Shown here one piece after another: positions 17,327 through 25,937 of a stretch of DNA of 64,000 nt. This DNA comes from JAKOVR01 sp031415655 (GTDB taxonomy: Bacteria > Actinomycetota > Acidimicrobiia > Acidimicrobiales > Acidimicrobilacustridaceae). Position numbers and translations under genes: made by a program. Where the stretch lies: assembly GCA_031415655.1 (NCBI GenBank), contig JANOSD010000159.1, positions 16,250 through 80,249 on the forward strand. The letters are read 5' to 3'. Each line of letters begins with the position of its first letter. The stretch's first letter is position 1. Under the pieces are notes generated by a model, which did no database searches, was not told where the DNA came from, and was given only the letters and a program-made list of their open reading frames with translations.

Positions 17327-19269
17327 AGCATCACAAGTATTTCCGAGTGGCATTCGCCACCTTGGCGGTCGCGGTGTCAACTGTCGGGTTCGCGTCTTTC
17401 GGATCGCTGGCCTCCGCCCAGAGTGCCGACGGTTTGCTCGTCCGCCGACTGAACAGTCAGGATCCAGCGGCGGCAAAGGCCACCGTCATCTTCCAGTCAC
17501 CAGCCGATTCGTTGAATGCAAAGGTCACCGTGAACGGCACCGATGCCCCCGTGATCCGGTCGGGCAAAATTGACCTTGCCGCCTCAAACCCCTACCTCTC
17601 GATTGTCATTGCCACCGGCGAGAACATGAAGGCCGGCGACAATCTCGAATCCGCTCGGACGGCGGTGAACAAAATCATCGCTGCGTCACCCGCCAATATG
17701 CAGTTCGCCATCTTCCAGGCGGGCGATCGGGCCTTGCCAGTGCAGACATTCACGAACAACCGGGCTCGCCTTGACGATGCTTTGAAAAGGATCGGACCAA
17801 GCACCAAGACAGCGCTCTACGACGCCATTCGTCAGGCGGCGCTGCCCTACCAGAATACCGGGACCCTCCAGCCCAACATCTTGGTGATCAGCGGCGATGG
17901 CGAGTCGGTTGCCGAGTTTCCGGAAAAGGCTCTAGCCTCCGCCCGGGGGGCCGTCGTCACCAGTGGCGCCACGGTGTTTACCACCTACCTCAACACCTTT
18001 GATCCTGCGCCGGTAGAAAGCATCGTTGCATTGGCCGGCGGTTTCTCCACCACTGCCACTGATAGCAAGTCGCTTGATGTCAACATCGGGGCAGTAGGAG
18101 ACTCCATCCTCAACCAGCAGTACGACATTGCGTTTAACTCCGGGCTTCAGAAAGGTGAGGTCGCCGAGATCACAATTGATGCTGGCGGGAAGTCTACCGG
18201 CGTGTCCGTGCGAGTTGGGGGCGACGACCGAGGGTCGGCCCAGCTGACGCCCCAGGCGACGGTGGGGGGCGGTGGGATCCCGATCCTTGACGGTCCGATC
18301 GGTCTGGTACTGATCATCTCCTTCACGCTCGTCGCCGTAGCAGCAACGGCGTACGCGCTCACCTTGCTGGTGGTGCCTGACGACAGTCTTTCCAACGTGC
18401 TCCAGCCCTACGCCGACGGCTACTCGGGCGGCGGAGACGACGACAACGAGGGTTCAGCGCTCGGCCGGAGTGCCCTCATCCAACGAGCCGTAGAGATTAC
18501 CGAACAAGTGGCGACGAGTCAGGGGTATCTGACTCGGGCCGAGAGCTCGTTAGAAAAGGCGAATATCGCCTTGCGCGGCGGTGAGGCTCTGTTCGCGTAT
18601 GCCATTATCGTCGTGGTAGCCACCGTGATCGGACTCCTCTACTCGCGGTCCATCATCGTCGGACTGATCTTCGGCTTTTTCGGAGCCGTAATGCCCGTAG
18701 TCGTCATCAACTTTCTCGGCAAGCGGCGCCGCAAGAAGTTCATGATGCAGCTTCCCGACACCCTGCAGCTGTTATCAGGCACGCTTCGGGCCGGCTATTC
18801 CCTCATGCAGGGCCTCGAGGCGGTGTCGCAGGAGGTTGAAGATCCGATGGGCCTTGAACTCCGGCGAGTCGTCACGGAAGCGCGGCTCGGTCGGGCCGTG
18901 GAGGAGTCCTTGGAAGCCTCAGCAGAACGAATGGATAGCCCAGACTTTGCGTGGGCGGTCATGGCGATCCGCATTCAGCGTGAGGTCGGTGGCAACCTCT
19001 CGGAACTTCTCCTGACGGTCGCCCAAACAATGACCGCACGAGAACGCCTCCGGCGTGATGTCGCTTCACTCACGGCAGAAGGTCGAATGAGTGCGATCAT
19101 CCTTGGCCTTCTTCCCCCCGGTCTCGGCGCGGCGATGTTCGTGATCAACCCCGAATACACCAGCGTCCTCTTCAAGGAGACGATGGGTATTATTATGCTC
19201 ATTATGGCGATTGTCGCCATGTTAATTGGCTTTGTGTGGATGCGGAAGATCGTAGATATCGAGATCTGA
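17323..19269 (+). CDS. tadB: Fusion of secreted VWA domain and TadB inner-membrane platform protein
   Basis: 648 residues, about twice the normal TadB length. Order: signal peptide (about 1-32, ending SLASAQS); a von Willebrand factor A-like domain (about 60-300) with TKTALYDAIRQAAL and the ISGDGES segment; a membrane helix (about 325-350); a cytoplasmic linker with a GGGDDDNEGS stretch; and then TadB/T2SSF (about 415-648) with GTLRAGYSLMQGLEAVSQE and three helices. The first MIDAS motif (DxSxS) is replaced by IATGENM, so classic metal binding is doubtful. It would put a ligand-binding domain outside the membrane, tethered to the assembly platform. It overlaps tadA by 4 bases. Confidence 0.88.
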   Translation: MKHHKYFRVAFATLAVAVSTVGFASFGSLASAQSADGLLVRRLNSQDPAAAKATVIFQSPADSLNAKVTVNGTDAPVIRSGKIDLAASNPYLSIVIATGENMKAGDNLESARTAVNKIIAASPANMQFAIFQAGDRALPVQTFTNNRARLDDALKRIGPSTKTALYDAIRQAALPYQNTGTLQPNILVISGDGESVAEFPEKALASARGAVVTSGATVFTTYLNTFDPAPVESIVALAGGFSTTATDSKSLDVNIGAVGDSILNQQYDIAFNSGLQKGEVAEITIDAGGKSTGVSVRVGGDDRGSAQLTPQATVGGGGIPILDGPIGLVLIISFTLVAVAATAYALTLLVVPDDSLSNVLQPYADGYSGGGDDDNEGSALGRSALIQRAVEITEQVATSQGYLTRAESSLEKANIALRGGEALFAYAIIVVVATVIGLLYSRSIIVGLIFGFFGAVMPVVVINFLGKRRRKKFMMQLPDTLQLLSGTLRAGYSLMQGLEAVSQEVEDPMGLELRRVVTEARLGRAVEESLEASAERMDSPDFAWAVMAIRIQREVGGNLSELLLTVAQTMTARERLRRDVASLTAEGRMSAIILGLLPPGLGAAMFVINPEYTSVLFKETMGIIMLIMAIVAMLIGFVWMRKIVDIEI

Positions 19270-19323
19270 TCGCGGTTCCGCCAAACGTCATCTGTTCGTC
19301 CCTTCGCCCCCAGGAAACAACTC

Positions 19324-20259
19324 ATGGAAGCTATTCAGCTGCAACTCGCGCTGGTACTACTCGCCGGCGCATTTTGTCTGGCCATCTGGGCCGTCGCAAG
19401 CCACTTCAACGAGCGATCTGTCGTTCGCACCTCACTCCGCCAATTGGAGGGTTATGAGGTCGAGAATGTGCGAGATCAGGAAATGCTCGCTCCGATCAGT
19501 GAACGGGCCTTGTTGCCTGCGGTTGGAGCACTCACGGCGCTCGGTCGGCGTTTCACACCGGTCGGCTACGTCGACAGTATTCGAAAGAAGAAGATTTATG
19601 CAGGCGATGGGTCGGCGGACGCCGTCGATCGTTTTCTCGCCGTACGAGTCATCACGATTTTTCTTGTTCTCCCCATCTTCATTTTCATGTACGTCTGGAA
19701 CCCCGTCGGACTGGATGGAGGTTCGCAGTTTTTCGGGTTCCTGTTGTTCGCCTTCGCTTGTATTTTGGGGCCCGATGCCATCTTGGCCCGCCGAGTTGAT
19801 GAACGTATGCACGAGCTTCGGATCACCCTTCCCGACGTGCTCGATCTGCTTACCATCTCGGTCGAAGCTGGCTTGGGATTTGAGCAGGCCCTCGATCGTG
19901 TGATCAACGCCGTCCCTGGCGCGCTTTCCGTTGAATTCTCTCGGATGCTTGGTGAGGTACGCGCTGGTTCCACCCGTGCCGACGCCATGCGTGCGCTTGA
20001 GCAGCGGACCAATGTTCCCGAGGTACGGTCCTTCGTGCTGGCTATCCTGCAAGCCGATACGTTCGGTGTGAGCATTGGGCGGGTACTTCGTGCGCAATCC
20101 GAGGAGATGCGCATCAAACGCCGCCAACTCGCCGAGGAACGCGCACAGAAAGCACCCGTTAAGATGCTCATACCTATGGTGTTCTGCATCTTTCCTGCGC
20201 TCTTCGTCATCGTGATTGGCCCCGCCATCATTAACATCCAGAAGGCGTTCTCGGGCTAG
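19324..20259 (+). CDS. tadC: Tad inner-membrane platform protein TadC
   Basis: A 311-residue type II secretion F-domain protein that pairs with TadB. It has an N-terminal helix (about 5-25), a pair of helices around 105-160, the conserved ELRITLPDVLDLLTISVEAGLGFEQAL segment with the following helical bundle, RVLRAQSEEMRIKRRQLAEERAQKAPVKML, and a C-terminal helix. It sits 54 bp after tadB in the same operon. Confidence 0.92.
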   Translation: MEAIQLQLALVLLAGAFCLAIWAVASHFNERSVVRTSLRQLEGYEVENVRDQEMLAPISERALLPAVGALTALGRRFTPVGYVDSIRKKKIYAGDGSADAVDRFLAVRVITIFLVLPIFIFMYVWNPVGLDGGSQFFGFLLFAFACILGPDAILARRVDERMHELRITLPDVLDLLTISVEAGLGFEQALDRVINAVPGALSVEFSRMLGEVRAGSTRADAMRALEQRTNVPEVRSFVLAILQADTFGVSIGRVLRAQSEEMRIKRRQLAEERAQKAPVKMLIPMVFCIFPALFVIVIGPAIINIQKAFSG

Positions 20260-20268
20260 TTCCTCCCG

Positions 20269-21753
20269 TTGGGCGTTTCTCGCACGCAGCGTCCTGCGCC
20301 GATCGACCAGCCGACGTTGCCCGGTGGTCAACGCCACCGAGGGGCCTCGATCGCCATGTCGTTCGGGGCCCTCGTTGTTGCTTGGGGTTTTTACCTCGGG
20401 TCTCGTGACCTCTTCGACAATAGTTTTTTCACCCACCTTGCAACGGGAAGACTCATCCTCGAGACGGGATCGGTACCCACCACCGACTCCTACTCGTACA
20501 CTGCACCCGGCGCCCCCTGGGTCGTCCAGAGTTGGTTCGCATCACTGCTATACGGCGTTGTGGAACGACTCGGGGGTGGTACGGCAATCCGTGTGCTCGG
20601 AGGCTCCCTCGGTGCAACGGTAGCGATGTGCGTCTGGATGCTCACTAGGTCGGCTCGCGTTTTGACTCTCCGAATTGGGATCACGTTGTTGCCGCTCGTT
20701 CTGGGTGTCACGATGTGGTCCACCCGGCCACTGATGTTCGGTCTGGCGTTCCTTGGGGTGACGCTCATCGCCCTCGAAGGACGGATCTCCCCGTTCGCCC
20801 TGGCCCCCATTTACTGGATATGGGCAAACACTCACGGATCGTTCCCACTTGGGCTGGTCGCGATTGTTTGCGTCCTTGTGGGGCGCCGATTCGATCGTAA
20901 ACCGATCGTGCTCGAACGTACCGTTCTTCTTTGGGCGACGGTCGGAACTCTGGCAAGTGTCATCAGCCCACTTCGGCTGAAGTCGTTGTTGTTTCCCGTC
21001 GAACTATTGCAGAAATCAGATCTGCTTCAGAATGTGATTGAGTGGCAATCACCCAAGTTCTCCGAGTCGTTCACTCGGGTGTTTCTTCTCCAGGCACTTC
21101 TCACCGTGCTTGTCGTCGTGTATCGCCCATCCTGGCGAGCAGCCATACCCACCGTTGTGTTCTTCGCTTTGGGTCTCTACGCGGTTCGCAACATCGCCAT
21201 CACGAGTTTGGTGCTGGTACCGATCATGGCTCGTTGCGCGCCCCGAATCGGCACGGTCGACGGCCGGGAGCGTGGTGCCGGCCCGACCTCGCTTTTTGCG
21301 TTGATCCTCACCATCGGAGTCGTGGCGAACTTTTCGGTTCTCACCGGACCGGCCTACGACCTCGATACGTATCCCGTAGAGGCCTTGGCGTTTGTACACA
21401 CAAGTACCCGGATCGAAGATGCTAATTGCCGGCTCCTCACCAAGGATTCGATTGGCAATTTGCTTCACCTCGTGCCGATCGGAGTCGACCGCCGCACGCC
21501 GGTGTTCCTCGATGATCGCTACGACATGTATCCCCGTGAAATCACGGTGGACTATCTCCAACTACATGGTGCCGGTTCAGACTGGCGGGAGGTTCTTGAC
21601 CGCCATGAAGTGAAGCTAATTTTGTGGGGGCGAGGTGATCCATTGGCCAATCTTCTGCTTGAAAGCGGCGAGTGGCAACTTGTGTACGGCGATCACTCCT
21701 GGGCGCTTTTCGGTCGTCGCGACATGGCGGCGGCGTGCCAGAGGGCTGCGTAA
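20269..21753 (+). CDS. Multi-pass membrane protein, GT-C glycosyltransferase-like
   Basis: 494 residues, TTG start at 20269, 9 bases after the tadC stop. About 9-10 hydrophobic segments. The first loop reads NSFFTHLATGRLILETGSVPTTDSYSYTAPGAPWV...WFASLLY, the pattern of a widespread bacterial family related to GT-C membrane glycosyltransferases that use lipid-linked sugars. The C-terminal soluble part (about 370-494) includes VFLDDRYDMYP. Its place at the end of the Tad operon suggests it glycosylates or supports the pilus; that is inference. The family assignment is moderate. Confidence 0.6.
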   Translation: MGVSRTQRPAPIDQPTLPGGQRHRGASIAMSFGALVVAWGFYLGSRDLFDNSFFTHLATGRLILETGSVPTTDSYSYTAPGAPWVVQSWFASLLYGVVERLGGGTAIRVLGGSLGATVAMCVWMLTRSARVLTLRIGITLLPLVLGVTMWSTRPLMFGLAFLGVTLIALEGRISPFALAPIYWIWANTHGSFPLGLVAIVCVLVGRRFDRKPIVLERTVLLWATVGTLASVISPLRLKSLLFPVELLQKSDLLQNVIEWQSPKFSESFTRVFLLQALLTVLVVVYRPSWRAAIPTVVFFALGLYAVRNIAITSLVLVPIMARCAPRIGTVDGRERGAGPTSLFALILTIGVVANFSVLTGPAYDLDTYPVEALAFVHTSTRIEDANCRLLTKDSIGNLLHLVPIGVDRRTPVFLDDRYDMYPREITVDYLQLHGAGSDWREVLDRHEVKLILWGRGDPLANLLLESGEWQLVYGDHSWALFGRRDMAAACQRAA

Positions 21754-21780
21754 CGCTCCGCCGAATGCCAGCCAAAACGC

Positions 21781-21810
21781 GTTTGCGGGACCCCGAAGGA
21801 CCCCGCAAAC
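21781..21810. terminator. Inverted repeat between convergent transcripts
   Basis: GTTTGCGGG and CCCGCAAAC form a 9-bp perfect stem around a 12-base centre, placed exactly between the ends of the plus-strand Tad operon and the minus-strand pilin genes. It looks like a bidirectional terminator, although no strong U-run follows on either strand. Confidence 0.55.
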
Positions 21811-21831
21811 CACTACTTGGTCGGAAACTCC

Positions 21832-22029
21832 CTAACAGCCGGACGTGGCCTCTCCGAGCGCGCTTGACGCACAGGAGAGCTTGCTGGCGGTGTTGGCCTG
21901 GAAGAACCTCACCGAAGACATTGCCACGAGCGTGATCAAGGCCACCAGAAGCGTGTACTCGACGACACTTGCTCCGTCGTCACCAGTGAAGCGTGGGCGT
22001 ACCCGACCTATGTGCCCCGTTAGCTCCAT
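21832..22029 (-). CDS. flp: Flp-family pilin (second copy)
   Basis: 65 residues. The prepilin site is TGDDG before ASVVEYTLLV: Gly at -1 and Glu at +5 followed by Tyr, as the TadV-type peptidase requires. A single helix follows (TLLVALITLVAMSSVRFF) and then a short tail with two cysteines (SCASSALGEATSGC), which could form a disulfide. Start at 22029 with GAGAGGAAAG about 5 bases upstream. It is downstream of the other pilin on the same strand. No prepilin peptidase is encoded in the window. Confidence 0.85.
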   Translation of the reverse strand: MELTGHIGRVRPRFTGDDGASVVEYTLLVALITLVAMSSVRFFQANTASKLSCASSALGEATSGC

Positions 22030-22116
22030 AGTCTTTCCTCTCGATGGTGAGAACCAAAGAAGGGGCGGCCCGACTGGACCGCCCCCTCTCTCTGCGAAGG
22101 CAGATCGGCAGGATGA

Positions 22117-22302
22117 CTAGGCGATTGCGGAGCCAACTGCACTGAACTTGCTGGATGCATTCCGGCCGAGGAAGGTGACGGCAAGGATGCAGACAACGGC
22201 GATAAGCGCCACGAGGAGCGCGTACTCCACGAGCGAGGCGCCACGGTCGGTCTTGCAACGGGCCTGCATCCAGGCGCTGATGTACTCATATGAGGTAAGC
22301 AT
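22117..22302 (-). CDS. flp: Flp-family major pilin (first copy)
   Basis: 61 residues. The leader MLTSYEYISAWMQARCKTDRG is cut before ASLVEYALLV (Glu at +5), and a 20-residue helix and the tail FLGRNASSKFSAVGSAIA follow. Polymerised by the Tad machine into a Flp fibre for adhesion. Start at 22302 after AGGGAGAG. An in-frame ORF extends upstream to 22452 but is out of character. It is probably the more highly expressed pilin because it lies first after the promoter region. Confidence 0.9.
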   Translation of the reverse strand: MLTSYEYISAWMQARCKTDRGASLVEYALLVALIAVVCILAVTFLGRNASSKFSAVGSAIA

Positions 22303-22444
22303 TGAGCTCTCCCTTTGGTTGGTTCTGACGATGACCCACCCGGTATTGAGTGGGCTACTTCCTGTCCTGATAAGTATCGTCGCTGCATGCGTTGGCCCGT
22401 ATAGGTCATTCGGCCCATTTCTCGGATTCAGACGCCGACCCTGG

Positions 22445-23089
22445 CTATTCAAGGTGAATGATCCCCATCCGCACGGCCTGAAGCACCGCTTGCGTGCGGT
22501 CTCGAGCCTCGAGTTTCTGGTAGATCGATGCCAGGTGGTTTTTGACGGTCTTTTGGCTGATGAACAGCCGTTCCGCCACTTCGGGAGTGGAACAACCGTT
22601 GGCGATCAACTGGAGTACCTCTTCCTCCCGTTTCGTGATCACCCGTTCCTCGTCCGGTGAAGGCTCCTCAAGCTTGCGGACCTCTTCGAGCATCGAGGCC
22701 GCCAACTGTGGCGACAGGACGGTCTCGCCACGAACAACGGTGCGGATCGCGGTAGCGATCTCGTCGGTGGAACAGTCCTTGACCAAATAGCCACTGGCCC
22801 CGGCGCGAATGGCAGCGGCGAGCACTTCCTGGTCGGCATGCATCGTCAGCATCACTATGGCAATACCGGGATAGGAAATCTTGATCTGCCTCGTAGCTTC
22901 GACGCCGTCTACCTCAGGCATGGTGACGTCCATCAGAATTACTTCGGGCTGGAGTTCTTCGGCCAGCCGAATGGCCTCGTCGCCGTCCCGAGCCTCCCCC
23001 ACGATGTCGAATCCTTGGTCCGTCATCGACCGTCGGAGGCCCTCGCGCAACATGCGATGATCGTCGGCGAGCATCAGTCGGATCGACAC
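22445..23089 (-). CDS. NarL/LuxR-family response regulator
   Basis: 214 residues. Receiver: acidic pocket in LMLADDHRMLREGL, phospho-Asp in ILMDVTMPEVDG, Thr/Ser in MLTMHA, Lys in LVKDCS. C-terminal LuxR HTH (about 150-205): ITKREEEVLQLIANGCSTPEVAERLFISQKTVKNHLASI. Start GTG at 23089 with GGGAGA 3-4 bases upstream. The partner kinase is the upstream gene on the same strand, 193 bp away across a CAGC repeat. Its place beside the pilins suggests it may regulate them. Confidence 0.9.
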   Translation of the reverse strand: MSIRLMLADDHRMLREGLRRSMTDQGFDIVGEARDGDEAIRLAEELQPEVILMDVTMPEVDGVEATRQIKISYPGIAIVMLTMHADQEVLAAAIRAGASGYLVKDCSTDEIATAIRTVVRGETVLSPQLAASMLEEVRKLEEPSPDEERVITKREEEVLQLIANGCSTPEVAERLFISQKTVKNHLASIYQKLEARDRTQAVLQAVRMGIIHLE

Positions 23090-23218
23090 GGATTCTCCCA
23101 GGAGTGAACGCGCCTGAAATGAGCGCTCAGTGGTGGACGGCAATGGGCCATCTGGCCCAACTTGGGCAGGTTACCCGCCCGAGGGTAACAACCAAGTCAC
23201 CGCCGCCGATACGGGGCC

Positions 23219-23254
<36 letters not shown>

Positions 23255-23282
23255 CGACGACCAGCGGCGCCAGATCGCACGG

Positions 23283-25133
23283 TTATACCGGAGGCTCCGC
23301 TCGAACCAAGCTGCAACGCACTCGAGTGCCTTTCCCTGGTTGGCTGGTGAAGTCCAGGGTGGCGCCAATGCTGGAAGCCCTTTCCCGCATCCCGATGATG
23401 CCATACGAGTCCAAACGACCGGCCTTGCCGATCGGGAACCCCTGGCCGTTGTCGGTGATGTCGAGGGCGGCCGACTCGCCGTTTGAACGCCAGATCACGC
23501 GCACCTCGGTGGCTTTCGCATGCCGCTCGATGTTCGTGATCGCCTCCTGCGCGATGCGCCACATCTCCCGTTCCTGCAGGATGGGAAGTCGTTGGTCTCG
23601 ATCCAGAAACAGCTCGACGGAGAGGCCACTCCGTTCCGCCACGCGTCCGGTGAACGTTTCGAGTGTGGATGGGAGGTCCTGACTGTCGGTGACATCGGTG
23701 CGCAGGTCATAGAGCGTGTCGCGGACCTCACGGATGACGCCGCGTACATCGTCCCGCAATCGTTCCAACGAATCAGATACCCGGTCGCCTTTGGCATCGG
23801 AACTCACGATTCGATCGAGCTCGAACGCGAGGTACGCCAGCGACTGGCCGATGCGGTCGTGCAGATCGCGAGCGATTCGCGTTCGTTCTTCGTCGGCGCC
23901 CACGGTGCGTAGTCGACCGAACCAACGAGCGTTGTCGATTGCGAGCGCGACCGGTTCCACGAAGCCCTTCAAGAGTTCCGCGTCGCGCGCCGAGAAATGG
24001 CGTTCTTCTTGGTGCTCGATCGCCAACACGCCGATCAGCGATCCCCGGGCGGGCAGGGGTGCGTAGATGCCGGAGCCGGCCTTGCCCACGATTCCCGGCC
24101 CCCCTCCCGTGACGGACAGATCGGCCGCCGTGACGACGGTCTGATTCGTGACCGCCTTGCGCATCGGAGCCGGGAGGTCGTCGGTAGCGATCTTCGCTGG
24201 CATACGTGAGCCCTCTTTACGAATTACCTGCCACGATCCGTCCGTGTCGTCGAAGACAAGAATGGCGGCGTAGTCGAAATCGAACAGCCCTCGAAGGCGG
24301 GTGATCGTGGTATCGAGCACGTCGTTGAGGTCGAGCGACGCGGGAAGGGTTTGGGTGACCCGGTGCAACGAAAACAGCAAGGCGTTGGCATCGGCAAGCC
24401 GTCCGAGCCGGTCAAGTGCGAGCGAATGCTGTCGATCCGCCTCGCCGGAGATTCGTCGGGAGTACCCCGCGACGAGGGCGACGAGCAGGATGACCAGCGT
24501 CCATTGAGCAGACAACTTGATGCCCACATCGGTGGTGTTCGCCGACACGTAGGGGATGGTGACGGCGAGCGACGCCGCGATGCCCACCCGTACGGCAAAA
24601 CCGAAACCGCGAGCGAAGCCGGCCACGATCACGGCGGTGAGCAGCGAGAAGATAAAGGGCGACTCCCAACCGCCGCTCAAGATCACGATCGTGACATGCA
24701 GCGTGAGTTCGAAAAGCACTGACAACAAGCTGCGAATGTCACCGAGGTACCGCACGGGTCGAAGCGTTCGGCCGACCGTGTAGAGCGTGACGACTACCGC
24801 AAAGGCAATGATGCTGGTGTCTCCCTCGACGAGAAACGGCGCCGCTAACGCGATCGAGGCGATCGTGGTGGTGAATCGGATCGCCAGAATGGCCGGACCA
24901 AACGAGGCGACTCGATCGAACCGCTCGGTCAGTCCTTCCTCAGCGTTCGATCCATCGGTGGTCTCGGCGAGTTGGAGCAAACGTTCTCGAAGCCCGGGGG
25001 CTTCCTCATCGTCGGTCGACGAAGAGTGTCCACCCGTGTCGTTCGGGGTACCGGACCCCGGAGCACGAAGCTGCAAGTCTTCAGCGGGCTGCACGGCGAT
25101 GTCGTCCACGTCTACAACGTCGGCCGCGCTCAC
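23283..25133 (-). CDS. Membrane sensor histidine kinase (HisKA_3 type) with GAF domain
   Basis: About 616 residues from the GTG at 25133; the start is uncertain because the frame remains open upstream. Order: an acidic cytoplasmic N-terminus (about 1-70); six hydrophobic helices (about 75-250); a GAF domain (about 275-420, DFDYAAILVFDDTDGSWQVIRKEG and GVLAIEHQEERHFSARDAELL); the HisKA_3 dimerisation domain with the phospho-His in EERTRIARDLHDRIGQSLAYL; and a HATPase_c with AITNIERHAKATEV (N box), DNGQGFPIG and GIIGMRERA. It pairs with the NarL-type regulator downstream. Divergent from coaE. Confidence 0.85.
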   Translation of the reverse strand: MSAADVVDVDDIAVQPAEDLQLRAPGSGTPNDTGGHSSSTDDEEAPGLRERLLQLAETTDGSNAEEGLTERFDRVASFGPAILAIRFTTTIASIALAAPFLVEGDTSIIAFAVVVTLYTVGRTLRPVRYLGDIRSLLSVLFELTLHVTIVILSGGWESPFIFSLLTAVIVAGFARGFGFAVRVGIAASLAVTIPYVSANTTDVGIKLSAQWTLVILLVALVAGYSRRISGEADRQHSLALDRLGRLADANALLFSLHRVTQTLPASLDLNDVLDTTITRLRGLFDFDYAAILVFDDTDGSWQVIRKEGSRMPAKIATDDLPAPMRKAVTNQTVVTAADLSVTGGGPGIVGKAGSGIYAPLPARGSLIGVLAIEHQEERHFSARDAELLKGFVEPVALAIDNARWFGRLRTVGADEERTRIARDLHDRIGQSLAYLAFELDRIVSSDAKGDRVSDSLERLRDDVRGVIREVRDTLYDLRTDVTDSQDLPSTLETFTGRVAERSGLSVELFLDRDQRLPILQEREMWRIAQEAITNIERHAKATEVRVIWRSNGESAALDITDNGQGFPIGKAGRLDSYGIIGMRERASSIGATLDFTSQPGKGTRVRCSLVRAEPPV

Positions 25134-25225
25134 GTGGCGGTGAAGGGCGTGGGGGAGTAAGGGGAGTAAGGCATCAGGAAAATTCCTCTCGCGGGAACAC
25201 GATCTTGCCCCCCGGTCGCTTCTGC

Positions 25226-25231
25226 TACCTT
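25226..25231 (+). promoter_or_regulatory. -10 box TACCTT of leaderless coaE
   Basis: TACCTT ends 7 bases before the coaE GTG at 25239, and no Shine-Dalgarno lies between. Confidence 0.5.
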
Positions 25232-25238
25232 CCGAATC

Positions 25239-25937
25239 GTGTTCTTGATCGGACTGACCGGGGGGATCGGTGCGGGCAAATCTACGGTCTCGGCCGCCCT
25301 CGCCGAGCGAGGGTCGGTGATCATCGACGCCGACGCCATCACGAGGGCACTCCAAGAGCCCGGACTGCAAGTGTTCGACGCAATGGTCAGTCGGTTCGGT
25401 TCTGGCATCGTGGCGCCGAACGGAACACTCGATCGAGCCGCAGTTGCGGCGTTGGTGTTCACCGATCCCGCCGCCCTGGCCGACCTCAACGCCATGGTCC
25501 ATCCTGCCGTTGGATCCGAGATAGCCGCCCGACTCACCGAGTTCGCGACCACCGATCGGGTGGTTGTGCTCGATGTTCCGTTGCTCGTGGAGTCAGGACG
25601 CGACGACATGGCTTTGCTGGTGGTGGTCGACATCGACCCCGAACTTGCTGTCCACCGCCTGGTCACCCACCGCGGATTCTCCGAGGTCGATGCTCGCAAC
25701 CGCATCTCCCGACTGGCCAATCGGGAAGATCGCCTGGCCCGAGCCGACTTCGTCGTCAACAACTCGGGCGACCGAGCCGCTCTCGACGTCGAAATCGCAC
25801 GGCTCTGGACCTGGATCGAGGCGAAGTACCACGAGGCCAATCACGAAGAGAACAAACACGAATCCCGCAATGGCACTGCGGCACCGACGTTCAGCAGAGG
25901 CCCAGGCGTCGACCCAGATCGCTTTGGATCTGATTGA
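25239..25937 (+). CDS. coaE: Dephospho-CoA kinase
   Basis: 232 residues. It phosphorylates the ribose 3'-OH of dephospho-CoA in the last step of CoA synthesis. Walker A is GLTGGIGAGKST at the N-terminus; IDADAITRALQEPG and HPAVGSEI follow, with VVVLDVPLLVESG and the lid segment THRGFSEVDARNRISRLANREDRL. GTG start. The last 30 or so residues are a low-complexity tail beyond the usual end, and their codons overlap the 3' end of dprE1 on the other strand by 47 bp. Mycobacterial coaE also follows rpsA. Confidence 0.93.
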   Translation: MFLIGLTGGIGAGKSTVSAALAERGSVIIDADAITRALQEPGLQVFDAMVSRFGSGIVAPNGTLDRAAVAALVFTDPAALADLNAMVHPAVGSEIAARLTEFATTDRVVVLDVPLLVESGRDDMALLVVVDIDPELAVHRLVTHRGFSEVDARNRISRLANREDRLARADFVVNNSGDRAALDVEIARLWTWIEAKYHEANHEENKHESRNGTAAPTFSRGPGVDPDRFGSD

